From Heyndrickxia acidicola (GTDB lineage: Bacteria; Bacillota; Bacilli; Bacillales; Bacillaceae_C), in the NCBI RefSeq assembly GCF_001636425.1, contig NZ_KV440953.1:384847-448846 (forward strand): DNA of 64,000 nt, given 5' to 3'. The position numbers were made by a program, and so were the translations under genes. Under the pieces are notes generated by a model. The model did not search any database, was not told the DNA's origin, and saw only the letters and a list, made by a program, of their open reading frames with translations. Shown here in pieces: positions 27,501-36,251 of this stretch; positions within the stretch are counted from its first letter, which is position 1; every line of letters starts with the position of its first letter.

Positions 27501-28529
27501 ATGGATCAAAAAGTCAGTATTGTGGTTCCAATCTATAACGTTGAAGATTATGTAAACAGATGCATTACATCAATTTTACACCAGACATATTCTAATTTGG
27601 AAATCATATTGGTAAATGACGGTTCAACTGATAACAGTGGACGGATCGCAGAGAATTTTGCTAAAGCTGATAGCAGAATTAAAGTACTGCATCAAAAGAA
27701 CGGAGGATTATCAGATGCTAGAAATACGGGGATAAAACAGGTGACAGGAGCATTTACCTGTTTTATTGATAGTGATGATTGGATAAAACCTGACATGATA
27801 CAAGTAATGCTTTATACAGCGAATAAATGGAACGCAGATGTTGTCCAGTCTGCTTTTTATTATGCCTATAATCATTATACTCTTTTTGATAATAGGAATT
27901 TCAGACAGGAGCTTCCGCCTATTCTATTAGATAATCATCAATTAATGAAAGAACTGGTGATAAATGAAAGAGTTAAAGATTTTGCCTGGGGAAAGCTGTA
28001 TAAAACGGAATTAATTCGGGATCTTCCATTTAAAAAAGGCGTATTATTTGAAGATGTCTTTTGGTCACATCAAGTGCTGCATCGGGTTGGCACATATGCC
28101 ATGGTGCAGCAGCCCTATTATTATTATCTCCAAAGAAACAGCAGTATTGTTGCAACATATAGCTTGAAGCATCTGGACATGATTAAAGGGTTGCAGGAAA
28201 GGCAGAAATTTATTGAAAAGCATTACAAGGATTTATCACTGGAGGCGTACAAAGTTCTTTTAAAAGCTTTGCTCATTCATTATAACCTTCTCGTCATGAA
28301 TAAGAAAAAAGATAAAGATGGAAGATATCGAAAGGAAATACAAACGGCTATATTAAAGGATTATGAAACCTTTTTGCTTGCTTCTTATAATGAGAAACAC
28401 CTTGAAAATCAGCTTAAGTTATTTGCACAGCATCCCTATATTAATATTTTTTATTTAGCCTTATGCAAATTTACAAATAAGCTGAGGTATCGTTCTAAAG
28501 AAATAGGGATGGAAAAAGCGAATCTGTAA
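27501..28529 (+). CDS. GT2 family glycosyltransferase (EpsJ-like)
   Basis: 342-residue GT-A enzyme: VSIVVPIYNVEDYVNRCI, VNDGSTDNSGRIAENFA, NGGLSDARNTG and FIDSDDWIK. Same domain length and motifs as EpsJ (344 aa). ATG 27501 has GGGG 9 nt upstream; an in-frame ATG at 27480 would overlap sinR more. Directly downstream of sinR, so cotranscribed with it. Confidence 0.88.
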   Translation: MDQKVSIVVPIYNVEDYVNRCITSILHQTYSNLEIILVNDGSTDNSGRIAENFAKADSRIKVLHQKNGGLSDARNTGIKQVTGAFTCFIDSDDWIKPDMIQVMLYTANKWNADVVQSAFYYAYNHYTLFDNRNFRQELPPILLDNHQLMKELVINERVKDFAWGKLYKTELIRDLPFKKGVLFEDVFWSHQVLHRVGTYAMVQQPYYYYLQRNSSIVATYSLKHLDMIKGLQERQKFIEKHYKDLSLEAYKVLLKALLIHYNLLVMNKKKDKDGRYRKEIQTAILKDYETFLLASYNEKHLENQLKLFAQHPYINIFYLALCKFTNKLRYRSKEIGMEKANL

Positions 28530-28561
28530 AGAAAATGCAATGTAAAGGGAGTTATTCTGGT

Positions 28562-29719
28562 ATGTCAAGATTACAGGCTATAAAAATGAAAAAATATATT
28601 TTACTAATATGTATATGGCTTTTTAATCTGCTGCCAATTAAGAAAAATAAAATTTTCTTCTTAAGTTATTATGGCAGCCAATACGGCTGCAATCCAAAAT
28701 ATATATCACAGTATATACAGAAACATAAGAAAAACGATTTTGATATTGTTTGGGGGTTTAATGATCTATCTGGCAAGGAACACTTATCAGGTATCCGCAT
28801 GGTTAAAATGATGTCGATTAAATACTTATTTGAATTAAGTACATCAAAAGTCATTATTACAAATTTTAGAACAACAGAATTCTTTATCAAAAGAAAACAT
28901 CAATTTTATATTCAAACCTGGCATAGTTCCTTACGATTAAAGCAAATTGAAAAAGATGCAGAAGCAAATCTGCCATCAAGCTATATCAAAATGGCAAAGA
29001 AAGATTCACAAAAAATTGATCTGTTAATCTCAGGCTGCCAATTGAGTACAAGTATTTTTAGAAGATCTTTTTGGTATGATGGTGAAATTCTTGAGCAAGG
29101 AACTCCAAGAAATGATGCATTCTTTCTTAATACTGAAGATACAAAGGCAAACGTCCAAAATGAATTAAATATTTCCAGTGATACAAGAATCGTGCTCTAT
29201 GCTCCCACATTTAGGAAGAATCATAGTTTACAAGCTTATAATATCGATTACCAGGCTGTTTTAGATAAACTAAATGAAAAGTTTGGAGGTGAATGGATCT
29301 TTCTTGTAAAGCTGCACCCGCATTTACATGAACTATCGCAACAACTTCTTGGAAATTCCCATGTTAAAAATGTAACTGGCTATCATGATACTCAAGAATT
29401 ATTAATGGCTTCTGATATCCTGATTTCAGATTATTCTTCCCTTATTTTTGATTATGCCATTACTCGGCGTCCGTGTTTTCTTTATATTCCCGATCAGGAG
29501 GAGTACACAGCTAATGATAGAAAGCTGTATTTTTCTTTAAATGATTTACCATTTGTAACAGCGCTCAATAATGAAGAAATGCTCAATCGAATTCACTTTT
29601 TTGACGAAAAGACCTATCAAGAGACACTGGCAGCCTTTATGGAATGGACCGGAACTTTTGAGGATGGAAGAGCGTGTGAATCTCTTGTGAACATTATAAC
29701 TAAAGTTTGTGGGAGTTAA
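28562..29719 (+). CDS. CDP-glycerol:poly(glycerophosphate) glycerophosphotransferase family
   Basis: 385 residues with the TagB/TagF family signatures: QTWHSSLRLKQIEKD, ILEQGTPRND, LYAPTFRKNH, VKLHPHLHELS and LISDYSSLIFDYAITRRP. Transfers glycerol phosphate (or a related polyol phosphate) from the CDP-activated donor. An N-terminal hydrophobic stretch (YILLICIWLFNLL) suggests membrane association. The next gene makes CDP-glycerol, so the pair would add glycerol phosphate to the polymer. ATG 28562 has AAAGGGAG 10 nt before it. Confidence 0.9.
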   Translation: MSRLQAIKMKKYILLICIWLFNLLPIKKNKIFFLSYYGSQYGCNPKYISQYIQKHKKNDFDIVWGFNDLSGKEHLSGIRMVKMMSIKYLFELSTSKVIITNFRTTEFFIKRKHQFYIQTWHSSLRLKQIEKDAEANLPSSYIKMAKKDSQKIDLLISGCQLSTSIFRRSFWYDGEILEQGTPRNDAFFLNTEDTKANVQNELNISSDTRIVLYAPTFRKNHSLQAYNIDYQAVLDKLNEKFGGEWIFLVKLHPHLHELSQQLLGNSHVKNVTGYHDTQELLMASDILISDYSSLIFDYAITRRPCFLYIPDQEEYTANDRKLYFSLNDLPFVTALNNEEMLNRIHFFDEKTYQETLAAFMEWTGTFEDGRACESLVNIITKVCGS

Positions 29720-29735
29720 GATGGGAGGAAGCAAA

Positions 29736-30155
29736 ATGAAGCAGTTTAAAACGGGTTATACAACTGGAGTTTTTGATTTATTTCATGTCGGTCATTTAAA
29801 TATTTTACAAAAAGCAAAAGAGCTATGCGAGACGTTAATTGTCGGGGTCAGTACTGATGAACTAGTTGTAGAATATAAAGGGAAAAAACCAGTTATTTCA
29901 CACGCGGATCGAATGGCAATCGTTGATGGTGTTAGATATGTAGATCGAGTTGTTCCGCAAATAAACAGGGATAAATGGTCAGCTTGGAATGAGCTTAGAT
30001 TTGACGCCATGTTTGTTGGCGATGATTGGAAAGGCACCCCCCTTTTTAACCAATTGGATAAAGAATTTAGTGAAGGAGGTATAGCGCTTGTCTATCTGCC
30101 CTATACAAAAGGAGTTTCATCGACAATTCTTCGCGAACGAGTTTTGTTGAAATGA
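29736..30155 (+). CDS. tagD: Glycerol-3-phosphate cytidylyltransferase (TagD-like)
   Basis: 139-residue nucleotidyltransferase that makes CDP-glycerol from CTP and glycerol 3-phosphate. GYTTGVFDLFHVGHLNIL carries the HxGH catalytic motif, ADRMAIVDGVRYVD and GVSSTILRERV (ISSTxxR-like) complete the active site. Slightly longer than B. subtilis TagD (129). ATG 29736 is chosen because GGGAGG lies 7 nt before it. It may be a second copy beside a wall teichoic acid tagD elsewhere. Confidence 0.9.
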   Translation: MKQFKTGYTTGVFDLFHVGHLNILQKAKELCETLIVGVSTDELVVEYKGKKPVISHADRMAIVDGVRYVDRVVPQINRDKWSAWNELRFDAMFVGDDWKGTPLFNQLDKEFSEGGIALVYLPYTKGVSSTILRERVLLK

Positions 30156-30194
30156 ACAATGCTAGAAAAGAAAGGGGAATTAAATAAAGGGGAA

Positions 30195-31235
30195 ATGAAG
30201 CCAACTATAAGCATTATTGTTCCTGTTTTTAACGTTTGCCGCTATCTTGAAGATTGTATTAAGAGTATATTGAATCAAAGTTTTACATCATTTGAAATAA
30301 TCCTTGTGAATGATGGTTCTGAAGATGCAAGCGGCCAAATCTGTGAAAAATATAAAGCCATCGATAAAAGAGTCAAAGTCCTGCATCAGAAGTATGGCGG
30401 AGTAAGTGTGGCTAGAAATGCAGGACTAGATCGAGCAGAAGGGGAATATATCGGCTTTGTAGATGGGGATGACCGTATCGAAAAAGATATGTTTCACGAG
30501 CTATATAGGCTTTCTGTTAACACAGCAAGTGACATTGCTATTTGCGGGCTGAAGAGAGAACAAAATGGGATTGTGGATAATGCTCCAAAAGAAGTGATTA
30601 TGAAAGAGCTAAGCCATGAGGAAGCTATTAGGGAGCTTTTTAAGGGAACGCTTTACAGGTTCTCTTTATGCAATAAACTATTTAAAAAAAGCTGCTTTAA
30701 AAATGTGCGTTTCCCAAACGGACATATTCATGAGGACTTAGCCACTACCTACAAGCTTTTTGCAAACTCTAAAAAGGCTGTATTTACAAGTATGAAGGGA
30801 TACATTTACATTAAACGTCCAAACAGCATCTTGACTTCTAATTATAATGCAAAACGGCTCGATGCCTTTTTTGCCTGGGATGAAATATTACCATTTATAG
30901 AGAAAAAATATCCAGCCTTGTATGGAGAGGCTGTCTCTTGTTTTGCTTATTGGGCAGTCGATAATATCTATTATGTTTTAAATCAAGTGAGAGAAAAAAA
31001 AGAAATCTATTATCATTTAAAGCAAATACAAAAATGTCTTAGGAAGTACTATAGGCCAATTATCAAAAATCCTTCGCTTTCTATGACGTACAAAAATGTA
31101 ATCACATTATTTTATTTTGATTACAGGCTTATAATCGTCTCTCGTCAACTAAAATATTTTCATAATAAGATAAAAAGAAAAGGATTGCATAAATCAAATG
31201 AATCCCAAAATAAGCATTATTGTCCCCGTCTATAA
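30195..31235 (+). CDS. GT2 family glycosyltransferase
   Basis: 346-residue GT-A enzyme: ISIIVPVFNVCRYLEDCI, VNDGSEDASGQICEKY, GGVSVARNAGLDRAEGEYIG and VDGDDRIE. ATG 30195 opens directly into the family start; an upstream ATG at 30159 lacks a ribosome site. Ends 38 nt inside the next glycosyltransferase gene. Specificity unknown. Confidence 0.86.
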   Translation: MKPTISIIVPVFNVCRYLEDCIKSILNQSFTSFEIILVNDGSEDASGQICEKYKAIDKRVKVLHQKYGGVSVARNAGLDRAEGEYIGFVDGDDRIEKDMFHELYRLSVNTASDIAICGLKREQNGIVDNAPKEVIMKELSHEEAIRELFKGTLYRFSLCNKLFKKSCFKNVRFPNGHIHEDLATTYKLFANSKKAVFTSMKGYIYIKRPNSILTSNYNAKRLDAFFAWDEILPFIEKKYPALYGEAVSCFAYWAVDNIYYVLNQVREKKEIYYHLKQIQKCLRKYYRPIIKNPSLSMTYKNVITLFYFDYRLIIVSRQLKYFHNKIKRKGLHKSNESQNKHYCPRL

Positions 31236-32190
31236 AGTGGAAAATTATATAAATAAGTGTATTGATTCAATATTGAGCCAAGCCTTCAGTGACTTTGAAT
31301 TGATTCTTATAGATGACGGCTCTCCGGATAATTGCGGACACATTTGTGATCAATACGCAAAACAGGACAAACGGATAAGGGTTATTCACCAGGAAAATAA
31401 AGGGTTATCCAGTGCGAGAAATACTGGCCTTGCGGCATCGAAGGGCGACTATATTGGATTTGTGGACAGTGATGACTATATACATGAAGATATGTACCGT
31501 ATTCTTTATCATCAAGCTGAAGAGTATAAAGCAGATATCGCAATCTGTAATTTTTTAAAAGTAGAAGACCAGGGACCTTCCATAGTGTCAGAGTCAGAGG
31601 GGAATAGTCCAGTCAAGTATTTTACAAATATAGAAGCTTTACAGCAATTATTTAGCAAGAATGATTTATCATATGTTACCGGTGCAGGTAATAATATAAC
31701 CTGGATTATTGTTTGTAATAAATTGTTTAGGAGAAAGCTCTTTGAACATGTTCGCTTTGAAGAAGGAAGGATTTGTGAAGATGAATTTATCATACACAAA
31801 CTTTTGTATTCCAGTAAAAAAATCATCTTCATTTCTTCTAAACTGTATTTTTATGTTCAAAGAAGCTCCAGCATTATTCATTCTCATTTTACCATTCAAA
31901 GATTGGACAAAGTGGATGCATTAAGGGAACGAGCAGAGTTTTTCAAGTGTATTAATCATATGGAACTTTATTATCAAGCAATAACGTCTTATATGAATGC
32001 ATTTTTTTGGAATTATTTTAAGGCTAAGCATGAATTGTCAGGTGTTCGCGCGGAATTGATATACATAAAAAAATCATTTAACAAAACCCTTCCTGGTTTA
32101 ATTAGAAATCCTTTCATAGGGTGGAGACAAAAAATTGCAATTCTTGTATTTGTCTTCCACCCTTCTCTAATGGAGAAGATAAAGAAATAG
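31198..32190 (+). CDS. GT2 family glycosyltransferase
   Basis: 330-residue GT-A enzyme: ISIIVPVYKVENYINKCI, IDDGSPDNCGHICDQYA, NKGLSSARNTGLAASKGDYI and VDSDDYIH. Paralogue of the products of 27501 and 30195. The gene starts before the stop of the previous one, so translation is coupled. Confidence 0.87.
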   Translation: MNPKISIIVPVYKVENYINKCIDSILSQAFSDFELILIDDGSPDNCGHICDQYAKQDKRIRVIHQENKGLSSARNTGLAASKGDYIGFVDSDDYIHEDMYRILYHQAEEYKADIAICNFLKVEDQGPSIVSESEGNSPVKYFTNIEALQQLFSKNDLSYVTGAGNNITWIIVCNKLFRRKLFEHVRFEEGRICEDEFIIHKLLYSSKKIIFISSKLYFYVQRSSSIIHSHFTIQRLDKVDALRERAEFFKCINHMELYYQAITSYMNAFFWNYFKAKHELSGVRAELIYIKKSFNKTLPGLIRNPFIGWRQKIAILVFVFHPSLMEKIKK

Positions 32191-32252
32191 AATAAAAATG
32201 GCTCCTATAGAGGGTAACCGATAAGACAATCCGAGTGGCCGGAGGTAATGGA

Positions 32253-33371
32253 GTGAAAAAACGAATACTTGTATGGGCATATTTTTCGGTCAATATAGGG
32301 GATGACTTGTTTTTAAAAACATTATTCGACAGATATCCAGAAGTGAAATGGGACTTATTAACGGCAAATAGGAATTATAAAAAGGTTTTTCGAAATTATA
32401 AAAATGTAAATATTCTTTACTCATACCGAGGAGTTTTTTGGGGAGAACGGGAAGTAAATCTATTTATAAAAATGAATGATGTTTTACTGAAGTATAAAAA
32501 GTATGAAGCATTAGTTCTTATTGGCGGCTCAATATTTAAACAAAATAAAGGCTGGGAAAACAGATATAAGGAGCGCAGGAATATATTACATTCTTTTTCA
32601 AAATTGAATAAAAAGGTGTTTATCATAAGTGCCAATTTTGGTCCATATGAGGATTATTGTTTTATGAAAAAATATGACCTTCTTTTTTCACAATGTTATG
32701 ATATATGCTTTCGAGACAGCTATTCCTATACGCTATTTAAACATTTAAAAAATGTCAGACTTGCTCCCGATGCCGTATTAAGTTTAGAGGTAAAAAAGGC
32801 TCAGGTGAAAGAAAAATGTGTAGGACTATCCTTGATTAATTTGGAAAAGAGAGAGGAATTAAAAGCATACAATCATGCTTACAACAAAAAAATGGTTGAC
32901 TTAATGAATGAGTACATAGCCGAAGGATATAAAATTAAACTATTTTCATTTTGCCAATATGAAGGTGATTTGAAAGCATGCCAGCAGATATTGGCGAAAT
33001 TTCCCCAAGAAGATCAAAACATGATCAGGATTATCAATTACGATGGCCAGATAGACCCTTTTTTAGAGGAATATAAAACGTGTGAACTGATCATAGGAGC
33101 CAGATTTCATTCTATTATTTTAGCTTTTTTATTCAATCAGAATGTATATCCAATCATATACAGTGATAAGACCTATCATACGCTAGTGGATTTGAAAATG
33201 GATAAAAATTGTATTTTTATAAAAGACATTCATAAATTGGAAAGTAAAAAAGTTTTTCAGGCTGCATGCTTAAATAAAGTGGACCAGAACATTCTTTTAC
33301 AGGCGCATAGGCATTTCGAAGAATTGGATCAGTTTTTATTTCTTTTTAAATCTTCTTCGATAAATAAATAG
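32253..33371 (+). CDS. Polysaccharide pyruvyl transferase family protein
   Basis: 372 residues with the pyruvyltransferase pattern: FSVNIGDDLFLKTLF at the start, LIGGSIFKQNKGW, SANFGPYEDYCFMKKYD, RDSYSYTLFKHL and IGARFHSIILAFLFNQ. Such enzymes add ketal-linked pyruvate from PEP and make the polymer acidic; B. subtilis EpsI and EpsO belong here. GTG 32253 with GGAGG 8 nt upstream is the best start. Confidence 0.83.
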   Translation: MKKRILVWAYFSVNIGDDLFLKTLFDRYPEVKWDLLTANRNYKKVFRNYKNVNILYSYRGVFWGEREVNLFIKMNDVLLKYKKYEALVLIGGSIFKQNKGWENRYKERRNILHSFSKLNKKVFIISANFGPYEDYCFMKKYDLLFSQCYDICFRDSYSYTLFKHLKNVRLAPDAVLSLEVKKAQVKEKCVGLSLINLEKREELKAYNHAYNKKMVDLMNEYIAEGYKIKLFSFCQYEGDLKACQQILAKFPQEDQNMIRIINYDGQIDPFLEEYKTCELIIGARFHSIILAFLFNQNVYPIIYSDKTYHTLVDLKMDKNCIFIKDIHKLESKKVFQAACLNKVDQNILLQAHRHFEELDQFLFLFKSSSINK

Positions 33372-33447
33372 ATATATGATGTGAAAGCCGAGATAAGTGC
33401 AGAAATGGAGATAAAAGAGATTATCGGCTACTGAATATATTTTTAAT

Positions 33448-33618
33448 AAGGCTGTTTTCTCATAGATTGTTGCTTTACGTACAAAGGGTTGTTCCGTATG
33501 TTGTCTGTCTTCGTGGCATCTTTTCGTGTGCTATTCCGAAGTTTTAATACTGAATATATATTAAATGATATTACTGTGTCCAATAGCAACAAAGTTTTTG
33601 AGCAGTTTTCAAAAAAAG
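33448..33618 (+). repeat. MITE-like repeat, family 1, copy D
   Basis: Left end AATAAGGCTGTTTTCTCATA is well preserved; interior ATTGTTGCTTTACGTAC, CCGTATGTTGTCTG and TTCGTGGCATCTTTTCGTG match the other copies; the right end AATAGCAACAAAGTTT is followed by a decayed terminus. It fills the gap before the flippase gene. Confidence 0.7.
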
Positions 33619-33658
33619 AAATTTAACGTGCCAAAATTTTAAAAGAAGGTTGGAAAAT

Positions 33659-35209
33659 ATGAGGACACAAAATTCAATTAAAAATATATCAATAGCCATC
33701 TGCTCTCAATTAATAATCACTTTGCTCGGTTTCATATCACGTAAAGTATTTTTAGATAATTTAGGCGCAAATTATCTCGGTATAAATGGCTTATTTGATA
33801 ATGTTTTATCAATGATATCATTAATAGAAGGGGGAATCGGTGCCAGCATTATCTTTAACCTTTACAAACCATTGGCCGAAAACGATAGGCCCAAAATCAT
33901 TGCCTTAATTCATATTTTCAAAAAAGCGTATGCAGTCATTGCCATTTTATTATTAGTCCTCTCTCTTTGTCTGTATCCATTTCTTGGGTTTTTGATGAAG
34001 GGAACCCAAAATATTTCATTTTTGAACCTGATGTATTTCATCTTTGTCATAAAAAACCTGCCATATTATTTTAATGCCCATAAGGTTGCGTTGATCAATG
34101 CAGATCAAAAAGGATATATATTGGCAAGAATAAATTTTGTTTTCCAATTATTGACAACCGTTCTGAAAATAATTATTTTGGTTACAACCAAAAACTATAT
34201 TCTGTTTTTATTGCTGGAACTCATGATATTTGTTATTCAGTATTCGCTTAATGGTTTTATAGTGAATAAGCAGTATAGCTATATTAAAACAAAGGCAAGA
34301 TTTCAGATTGATGAGAAAGAAAAAAAGATCATTATTCAGAATGTTAAAGCGATCTTTTTATATAATGTGGGCACTTATTGTATCTTTGGAACAGACAATT
34401 TATTGATTTCCTCCTTTATTGGAGTGGTAGCGGTTGGTTTATATTCAAATTATTCTATGATTATGGGGCAGTTAGCTTCCTTATTATCATCTGTGGTAAA
34501 TGGAATAGGTGCAAGTGTAGGCAATCTAATAGCCGTTGAAAGCAAGGATAAAAGTTATTTAGTTTTTAACGTCATTTACTTCTTGAATTTTTGCACTTAT
34601 TCGATTTCATTAATCTTTTTGTACAATATTCTGGAGGAATTCATCACATGGTGGCTGGGAACCGATTATCTATTAAGTTCAGCTACTTTTCTCATATTAT
34701 TATTCAATTTTTATCTTTCTGGTTTAAGATCATCTATTGCAACATTTAAAACGAAAGCCGGGATTTTTATCCAGGATAAATATATGCCTCTGGTGGAGGC
34801 ATTTATTAATTTAGGGGCTGCCTTTATTTTAGCTCATTATTTAGGAATAACCGGTATCTTTCTTGGAACTACCATAAGTACTCTCAGCATTGGATTTTGG
34901 AACGTTCCGCGCTTGGTTTATAAATATTTATTCAAGGTTCCTTTGAGTGCCTATTTTAAAAAATATGTATATTATTTTCTGATTACCCTATTCACCTGTT
35001 TTTTTACAACTTTTATTTGTAAGGGGGTAAGGGTTGATAATGAACTTGTGAATTTGTCATTAAAAGGAGTTATATGCATATTGATACCTTCATTTTTCTA
35101 TATTATTTCTTTCTATAGAACGGAGGAATTCCAATATTTGAAAAATGCTGCATTGAATTATCTCAAACTGCGAAGTAATACGATTGCTTCCAAGTCTTAT
35201 GAAAGCTGA
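33659..35209 (+). CDS. Polysaccharide flippase (Wzx/EpsK-like, MOP superfamily)
   Basis: 516-residue membrane protein with about 12-14 helices; N-terminal SIKNISIAICSQLIITLLGF and RKVFLDNLGANYLGINGLFD are typical of the polysaccharide transport family. Moves the lipid-linked repeat unit across the membrane. ATG 33659 with AGAAGG upstream; TTG 33650 is in frame but less likely. The gene lies downstream of a family-1 repeat and is notably AT-rich like its neighbours. Confidence 0.88.
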   Translation: MRTQNSIKNISIAICSQLIITLLGFISRKVFLDNLGANYLGINGLFDNVLSMISLIEGGIGASIIFNLYKPLAENDRPKIIALIHIFKKAYAVIAILLLVLSLCLYPFLGFLMKGTQNISFLNLMYFIFVIKNLPYYFNAHKVALINADQKGYILARINFVFQLLTTVLKIIILVTTKNYILFLLLELMIFVIQYSLNGFIVNKQYSYIKTKARFQIDEKEKKIIIQNVKAIFLYNVGTYCIFGTDNLLISSFIGVVAVGLYSNYSMIMGQLASLLSSVVNGIGASVGNLIAVESKDKSYLVFNVIYFLNFCTYSISLIFLYNILEEFITWWLGTDYLLSSATFLILLFNFYLSGLRSSIATFKTKAGIFIQDKYMPLVEAFINLGAAFILAHYLGITGIFLGTTISTLSIGFWNVPRLVYKYLFKVPLSAYFKKYVYYFLITLFTCFFTTFICKGVRVDNELVNLSLKGVICILIPSFFYIISFYRTEEFQYLKNAALNYLKLRSNTIASKSYES

Positions 35210-35250
35210 TGTAAAAAGATTTAGGGAAAATTGTTAGAAAGGGTGATTTT

Positions 35251-36228
35251 TTGGTTTTTTTTTACAGCATTCTTCTAATTGTATTGGCTGTTTTTTTTAT
35301 GAAGCTTATAAGTAAAGAGATCGAGTTGGGGATATGGTCCATTAAGGTATTTCACTCTCCTTCGATTATATCCGATCCCCCGGATTCAAATCACTTTCAA
35401 ATGCCTACAATTCAAGCTGCCAATGTTACAGATGTTCATGCTGAATTTATTGCAGATCCCTTTATCATCGAAAATGAAAATACGTATTTCATGTTTTTCG
35501 AAGTATTTGACAAAGCGAGAGGAAAGGGAATTATAAGTGTAGCAAAAAGTATGAATGGAGAACAATGGACATATGACAAAATTGTATTAAAAGAGAATTA
35601 TCATCTATCATACCCTTATGTTTTTAAACATAATGGGGATTTTTACATGATACCTGAGTCAAGTGAAGCTTCGGGTGTTTTTTTGTATAAATCAAAAAAT
35701 TTTCCCTATGATTGGGAAAAAACAAGTGAACTGCTAACAGGTAAATATGTTGATTCCAGTCTCTTTCGATATATGGATAAATGGTGGATGTTCTCAGGGG
35801 AAAATGGCAAGCTGCATTTATTTCTTTCCGACCATCTTGAAAGTGGTTGGAAAGAACACCCAAAAAGCCCCATTATTACCGATGATTTTACTATTACCAG
35901 GCCTGGTGGAAGAGTTATTGAGGAGGGGAAAAGAATTTATAGATACACACAAGATGGCACCCCAGCCTATGGAAGTGCTGTAAGAGCATTTGAGATTACC
36001 CTTCTCAGCGAAAAAGAATATGAAGAAAAAGAAGTCAATTTAATATTAAAAGGTACTGAGAAGGAATTAGATTGGCGAAAGGACGGCATGCACTCTATCG
36101 ATCAATTAAAAATTGATGAAAACAAATGGTTAATTGCAGTGGATGGACACAAATTGGAATATAAGAATTATCTATTATGGAAATTGGATAGTGTTGTAAC
36201 AAAATTAGCCGAGATATTTCGGGCATAA
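35251..36228 (+). CDS. Membrane-anchored beta-propeller protein (GINT1-N / GH43-like)
   Basis: 325 residues: one N-terminal helix (about 3-21), then a domain of repeated beta-blades with EFIADPFIIENENTYFMFFE, SYPYVFKHNGDFYMIPESSE, KWWMFSGENGKLHLFLSDHL and ITRPGGRVIEEGKRIYRYTQ. This pattern is seen in a family annotated by similarity to the N-terminal domain of plant glucosamine inositolphosphorylceramide transferase, and looks like a five-bladed propeller related to GH43. It may bind or trim sugars, or use a formyl or glycosyl donor. TTG start with AAAGGGTGA upstream. Confidence 0.6.
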   Translation: MVFFYSILLIVLAVFFMKLISKEIELGIWSIKVFHSPSIISDPPDSNHFQMPTIQAANVTDVHAEFIADPFIIENENTYFMFFEVFDKARGKGIISVAKSMNGEQWTYDKIVLKENYHLSYPYVFKHNGDFYMIPESSEASGVFLYKSKNFPYDWEKTSELLTGKYVDSSLFRYMDKWWMFSGENGKLHLFLSDHLESGWKEHPKSPIITDDFTITRPGGRVIEEGKRIYRYTQDGTPAYGSAVRAFEITLLSEKEYEEKEVNLILKGTEKELDWRKDGMHSIDQLKIDENKWLIAVDGHKLEYKNYLLWKLDSVVTKLAEIFRA

Positions 36229-36251
36229 TAAGAAATATGGGGGAATAAGCC

